Assembly: GCA_032622095.1 (NCBI GenBank)
Contig: CP136069.1
Location: 81,552,958-81,616,957 of the forward strand
Direction: 5' to 3'
DNA from: Siphonodentalium dalli
Lineage: Eukaryota; Mollusca; Scaphopoda; Gadilida; Siphonodentaliidae
DNA: 64,000 bases
Part shown: piece by piece, positions 57,814-64,000 of the stretch
Numbering within the stretch: position 1 is the first letter of the stretch
Layout: every line of letters starts with the position of its first letter
Program-made: the position numbers and the translations under genes
Notes under the pieces: generated by a model
The model's input: the letters and a program-made list of their open reading frames with translations, nothing else
What the model was told of the DNA's origin: nothing
The model's database searches: none

Positions 57814-60800
57814 TACTCATTGACGAGTAGTGTCTTTATACACTGTTTAGATGATAATAACACGTATAGGCCGAATACCAAATACTCATTGACGAGTAGT
57901 GTCTTTATACAATGTTTAGATGATAATAACACGTATAGGCCGAATACCAAATACTCATTGACGAGTATTGTCTTTATACAATGTTTAGATGATAATAACA
58001 CGTATAGGCCGAATACCAAAATTTAATACTCATTGACGAGTATTGTCTTTATACAATGTTTAGATGATAATAACACGTATAGGCCGAATACCAAATACTC
58101 ATTGACGAGTATTGTCTTTATACAATGTTTAGATGATAATAACACGTATAGGCCGAATACCAAAATTTAATACTCATTGACGAGTAGTGTCTTTATACAA
58201 TGTTTAGATGATAATAACACGTATAGGTCGAATACCAAATACTCATTGACGAGTAGTGTCTTTATACAATGTTTAGATGATAATAACACGTATAGGCCGA
58301 ATACCAAATACTCATTGACGAGTAGTGTCTTTATACAATGTTTAGATGATAATAACACGTATAGGCCGAATACCAAATACTCATTGACGAGTATTGTCTT
58401 TATACAATGTTTAGATGATAATAACACGTATAGGCCGAATACCAAAATTTAATACTCATTGACGAGTATTGTCTTTATACAATGTTTAGATGATAATAAC
58501 ACGTATAGGTCGAATACCAAATACTCATTGACGAGTAGTGTCTTTATACAATGTTTAGATGATAATAACACGTATAGGCCGAATACCAAATACTCATTGA
58601 CGAGTAGTGTCTTTATACAATGTTTAGATGATAATAACACGTATAGGCCGAATACCAAATACTCATTGACGAGTAGTGTCTTTATACAATGTTTAGATGA
58701 TAATAACACGTATAGGCCGAATACCAAATACTCATTGACGAGTAGTGTCTTTATACAATGTTTAGATGATAATAACACGTATAGGTCGAATACCAAATAC
58801 TCATTGACGAGTAGTGTCTTTATACAATGTTTAGATGATAATAACACGTATAGGTCGAATACCAAATACTCATTGACGAGTAGTGTCTTTATACAATGTT
58901 TAGATGATAATAACACGTATAGGTCGAATACCAAATACTCATTGACGAGTAGTGTCTTTATACAATGTTTAGATGATAATAACACGTATAGGTCGAATAC
59001 CAAATACTCATTGACGAGTAGTGTCTTTATACAATGTTTAGATGATAATAACACGTATAGGTCGAATACCAAATACTCATTGACGAGTAGTGTCTTTATA
59101 CAATGTTTAGATGATAATAACACGTATAGGCCGAATACCAAATACTCATTGACGAGTAGTGTCTTTATACAATGTTTAGATGATAATAACACGTATAGGC
59201 CGAATACCAAATACTCATTGACGAGTAGTGTCTTTATACAATGTTTAGATGATAATAACACGTATAGGTCGAATACCAAATACTCATTGACGAGTAGTGT
59301 CTTTATACAATGTTTAGATGATAATAACACGTATAGGTCGAATACCAAATACTCACTGACGAGTAGTGTCTTTATACAATGTTTAGATGATAATAACACG
59401 TATAGGTCGAATACCAAATACTCACTGACGAGTATTGTCTTTATACAATGTTTAGATGATAATAACACGTATAGGCCGAATACCAAATACTCACTGACGA
59501 GTAGTGTCTTTATACAATGTTTAGATGATAATAACACGTATAGGTCGAATACCAAATACTCATTGACGAGTAGTGTCTTTATACAATGTTTAGATGATAA
59601 TAACACGTATAGGCCGAATACCAAATACTCATTGACGAGTAGTGTCTTTATACAATGTTTAGATGATAATAACACGTATAGGTCGAATACCAAATACTCA
59701 TTGACGAGTAGTGTCTTTATACAATGTTTAGATGATAATAACACGTATAGGTCGAATACCAAATACTCATTGACGAGTAGTGTCTTTATACAATGTTTAG
59801 ATGATAATAACACGTATAGGCCGAATACCAAATACTCATTGACGAGTAGTGTCTTTATACAATGTTTAGATGATAATAACACGTATAGGCCGAATACCAA
59901 ATACTCATTGACGAGTAGTGTCTTTATACAATGTTTAGATGATAATAACACGTATAGGTCGAATACCAAATACTCATTGACGAGTAGTGTCTTTATACAA
60001 TGTTTAGATGATAATAACACGTATAGGTCGAATACCAAATACTCATTGACGAGTAGTGTCTTTATACAATGTTTAGATGATAATAACACGTATAGGTCGA
60101 ATACCAAATACTCATTGACGAGTAGTGTCTTTATACAATGTTTAGATGATAATAACACGTATAGGTCGAATACCAAATACTCATTGACGAGTAGTGTCTT
60201 TATACAATGTTTAGATGATAATAACACGTATAGGTCGAATACCAAATACTCATTGACGAGTATTGTCTTTATACAATGTTTAGATGATAATAACACGTAT
60301 AGGCCGAATACCAAATACTCATTGACGAGTAGTGTCTTTATACAATGTTTAGATGATAATAACACGTATAGGCCGAATACCAAATACTCATTGACGAGTA
60401 GTGTCTTTATACAATGTTTAGATGATAATAACACGTATAGGCCGAATACCAAATACTCATTGACGAGTATTGTCTTTATACAATGTTTAGATGATAATAA
60501 CACGTATAGGTCGAATACCAAATACTCATTGACGAGTATTGTCTTTATACAATGTTTAGATGATAATAACACGTATAGGTCGAATACCAAATACTCATTG
60601 ACGAGTAGTGTCTTTATACAATGTTTAGATGATAATAACACGTATAGGTCGAATACCAAATACTCATTGACGAGTAGTGTCTTTATACAATGTTTAGATG
60701 ATAATAACACGTATAGGTCGAATACCAAATACTCATTGACGAGTATTGTCTTTATACAATGTTTAGATGATAATAACACGTATAGGTCGAATACCAAATA

Positions 60801-63800
60801 CTCATTGACGAGTAGTGTCTTTATACAATGTTTAGATGATAATAACACGTATAGGTCGAATACCAAATACTCATTGACGAGTAGTGTCTTTATACAATGT
60901 TTAGATGATAATAACACGTATAGGTCGAATACCAAATACTCATTGACGAGTAGTGTCTTTATACAATGTTTAGATGATAATAACACGTATAGGTCGAATA
61001 CCAAATACTCATTGACGAGTAGTGTCTTTATACAATGTTTAGATGATAATAACACGTATAGGCCGAATACCAAATACTCATTGACGAGTAGTGTCTTTAT
61101 ACAATGTTTAGATGATAATAACACGTATAGGTCGAATACCAAATACTCATTGACGAGTAGTGTCTTTATACAATGTTTAGATGATAATAACACGTATAGG
61201 TCGAATACCAAATACTCATTGACGAGTAGTGTCTTTATACAATGTTTAGATGATAATAACACGTATAGGCCGAATACCAAATACTCATTGACGAGTAGTG
61301 TCTTTATACAATGTTTAGATGATAATAACACGTATAGGCCGAATACCAAATACTCATTGACGAGTAGTGTCTTTATACAATGTTTAGATGATAATAACAC
61401 GTATAGGCCGAATACCAAATACTCATTGACGAGTAGTGTCTTTATACAATGTTTAGATGATAATAACACGTATAGGTCGAATACCAAATACTCATTGACG
61501 AGTAGTGTCTTTATACAATGTTTAGATGATAATAACACGTATAGGTCGAATACCAAATACTCATTGACGAGTAGTGTCTTTATACAATGTTTAGATGATA
61601 ATAACACGTATAGGCCGAATACCAAATACTCATTGACGAGTAGTGTCTTTATACAATGTTTAGATGATAATAACACGTATAGGTCGAATACCAAATACTC
61701 ATTGACGAGTAGTGTCTTTATACAATGTTTAGATGATAATAACACGTATAGGTCGAATACCAAATACTCATTGACGAGTATTGTCTTTATACAATGTTTA
61801 GATGATAATAACACGTATAGGCCGAATACCAAATACTCATTGACGAGTAGTGTCTTTATACAATGTTTAGATGATAATAACACGTATAGGTCGAATACCA
61901 AATACTCATTGACGAGTAGTGTCTTTATACAATGTTTAGATGATAATAACACGTATAGGCCGATTACCAAATACTCATTGACGAGTAGTGTCTTTATACA
62001 ATGTTTAGATGATAATAACACGTATAGGCCGATTACCAAATACTCATTGACGAGTAGTGTCTTTATACAATGTTTAGATGATAATAACACGTATAGGTCG
62101 AATACCAAATACTCATTGACGAGTAGTGTCTTTATACAATGTTTAGATGATAATAACACGTATAGGCCGATTACCAAATACTCATTGACGAGTAGTGTCT
62201 TTATACAATGTTTAGATGATAATAACACGTATAGGCCGATTACCAAATACTCATTGACGAGTAGTGTCTTTATACAATGTTTAGATGATAATAACACGTA
62301 TAGGTCGAATACCAAATACTCATTGACGAGTAGTGTCTTTATACAATGTTTAGATGATAATAACACATATAGGTCGAATACCAAATACTCATTGACGAGT
62401 AGTGTCTTTATACAATGTTTAGATGATAATAACACGTATAGGTCGAATACCAAATACTCATTGACGAGTAGTGTCTTTATACAATGTTTAGATGATAATA
62501 ACACGTATAGGTCGAATACCAAATACTCATTGACGAGTAGTGTCTTTATACAATGTTTAGATGATAATAACACATATAGGTCGAATACCAAATACTCACT
62601 GACGAGTAGTGTCTTTATACAATGTTTAGATGATAATAACACGTATAGGTCGAATACCAAATACTCATTGACGAGTAGTGTCTTTATACAATGTTTAGAT
62701 GATAATAACACATATAGGTCGAATACCAAATACTCATTGACGAGTAGTGTCTTTATACAATGTTTAGATGATAATAACACGTATAGGTCGAATACCAAAT
62801 ACTCATTGACGAGTAGTGTCTTTATACAATGTTTAGATGATAATAACACGTATAGGTCGAATACCAAATACTCATTGACGAGTAGTGTCTTTATACAATG
62901 TTTAGATGATAATAACACATATAGGTCGAATACCAAATACTCACTGACGAGTAGTGTCTTTATACAATGTTTAGATGATAATAACACGTATAGGTCGAAT
63001 ACCAAATACTCATTGACGAGTAGTGTCTTTATACAATGTTTAGATGATAATAACACGTATAGGTCGAATACCAAATACTCACTGACGAGTAGTGTCTTTA
63101 TACAATGTTTAGATGATAATAACACATATAGGTCGAATACCAAATACTCATTGACGAGTAGTGTCTTTATACAATGTTTAGATGATAATAACACATATAG
63201 GTCGAATACCAAATACTCACTGACGAGTAGTGTCTTTATACAATGTTTAGATGATAATAACACATATAGGTCGAATACCAAATACTCATTGACGAGTAGT
63301 GTCTTTATACAATGTTTAGATGATAATAACACGTATAGGCCGAATACCAAATACTCATTGACGAGTAGTGTCTTTATACAATGTTTAGATGATAATAACA
63401 CGTATAGGCCGAATACCAAATACTCATTGACGAGTAGTGTCTTTATACAATGTTTAGATGATAATAACACGTATAGGCCGAATACCAAATACTCATTGAC
63501 GAGTAGTGTCTTTATACAATGTTTAGATGATAATAACACGTATAGGCCGAATACCAAATACTCATTGACGAGTAGTGTCTTTATACAATGTTTAGATGAT
63601 AATAACACGTATAGGCCGAATACCAAATACTCATTGACGAGTAGTGTCTTTATACAATGTTTAGATGATAATAACACGTATAGGCCGAATACCAAATACT
63701 CATTGACGAGTAGTGTCTTTATACAATGTTTAGATGATAATAACACGTATAGGCCGAATACCAGAATTTAATACTCATTGACGAGTAGTGTCTTTATACA

Positions 63801-63902
63801 ATGTTTAGATGATAATAACACGTATAGGACGAATACCAAATACTCATTGACGAGTAGTGTCTTTATACAATGTTTAGATGATAATAACACGTATAGGCCG
63901 AT
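57814..63902 (+). repeat. macrosatellite-like array, 88 units of 69 bp
   Basis: Units start TACTCATTGACGAGTAGTGT and end TATAGGCCGAATACCAAA. The first begins at 57814 and the last (partial) at 63841. Their distance, less four 6-bp insertions (AATTTA-type variants near 58019, 58163, 58446 and 63767), divides by 69 to exactly 87, so no unit is otherwise out of register. Variation is limited to a few sites: GGCCG/GGTCG, GTAGTG/GTATTG, CGAATAC/CGATTAC, ACGTATAG/ACATATAG and CATTGACG/CACTGACG. Each unit can form TACTC..GAGTA stems. Because 69 is divisible by three, both strands stay open for over 1,760 codons. I regard neither as a gene. Confidence 0.95.
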
Positions 63903-63960
63903 TGTTGAACTTATTATCAGAACATTTCCCACTAAAGAAAATGAATCATCTACATAAGTT
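63903..63960 (+). mobile_element. right continuation of the MITE after the array
   Basis: TTGTTGAACTTATTATCAGA then ACATTTCCCACTAA is the inverted counterpart of the MITE left arm (AATGTTCAGATAATAAGTTC) and parallels the middle of 49867..50119. The remaining sequence to 64000 shows nothing further. Confidence 0.65.
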
Positions 63961-64000
63961 TGTATTACGTGTGGCCTGGTTATATTTCCCGAACATTCAT

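Larger units (their letters stand above)
28443..64000 (-). other. NOS1AP: upstream NOS1AP-like intron (continues beyond the window)
   Basis: By gene order this interval lies upstream of the 93-bp exon. No earlier PTB exon or other host gene was recognised in it. It contains the giant foldback element, the AAGGTCA repeat clusters and the 69-bp array. The inference fails if an unrecognised exon or first exon lies inside. Confidence 0.5.

Noticed and set aside
58459-63771. 1,770-codon plus-strand frame as a giant repeat protein
   Set aside because: The frame exists only because 69 is a multiple of three. The opposite strand is equally open, the units derive from a MITE arm, and there is no promoter, splice or domain evidence.
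57814-63902. CRISPR array
   Set aside because: Repeats are contiguous with no unique spacers and the surrounding DNA is animal-like (spliced exons, SINE, LINE).
28443-64000. Preceding NOS1AP exon (EAKYVGS..RRIR part)
   Set aside because: No splice-bounded match seen on the minus strand; the candidate CAT-GGC contexts do not translate to the motif.

Overview
This window is eukaryotic, animal nuclear DNA. It is AT-rich, gene-poor and packed with transposable-element (TE) debris. The only host gene I can support is on the minus strand: two short exons (28350..28442 and 8696..8754) of a NOS1AP/CAPON-type gene, the adaptor that carries a phosphotyrosine-binding (PTB) domain and binds neuronal nitric oxide synthase. 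The exons have canonical splice sites and matching phase and encode adjacent pieces of the PTB domain. They are separated by an intron of about 19.6 kb. Everything else therefore appears to be intronic, provided the other exons lie outside the window. A tRNA-derived SINE whose 3' module resembles SINEs I know from molluscs, together with the repeat mix, suggests a marine invertebrate, probably a lophotrochozoan. The species call is tentative.

Layout. 1-3.0 kb: the end of a TTAA-type element, then a degenerate satellite between inverted arms. 3.5-5.8 kb: a hAT-like element with an 8-bp target duplication that carries a GC-rich, frameshifted coding remnant. 7-17 kb: several MITEs and foldback hairpins around the 59-bp NOS1AP exon, plus a diverged direct duplication (14.6/15.5 kb). 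18.9-19.4 kb: a GAT/GAC microsatellite. 19.8-20.4 kb: a foldback element with a second copy at 53.3 kb. 23.3 kb: a SINE. 24.6-26.3 kb: a 5'-truncated, broken LINE. 27-29.8 kb: MITEs, the 93-bp NOS1AP exon and a long inverted repeat. 30.1-36.3 kb: a 6.2-kb giant foldback element with long tandem-repeat arms and a minisatellite core, inserted into another repeat and itself carrying a nested TTAA element. 39.3-44.7 and 54.6-56.7 kb: head-to-tail and tail-to-tail clusters of a roughly 600-bp repeat saturated with AAGGTCA motifs. 45-57 kb: more short elements. 57.8-63.9 kb: an array of 88 units of 69 bp that grew inside one arm of a TTAA MITE.

Apart from the NOS1AP exons and the remnants of the LINE and the hAT cargo, I see no convincing coding sequence. 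The very long open frames (over 1,760 codons on both strands of the 69-bp array, 305 codons in the foldback core) are products of repeat periodicity. The main interest is in how these elements are built: inverted arms made of tandem subrepeats, several unrelated families using TTAA targets, a satellite born from a MITE arm, and a mobile repeat that spreads nuclear-receptor-like half-sites through an intron.
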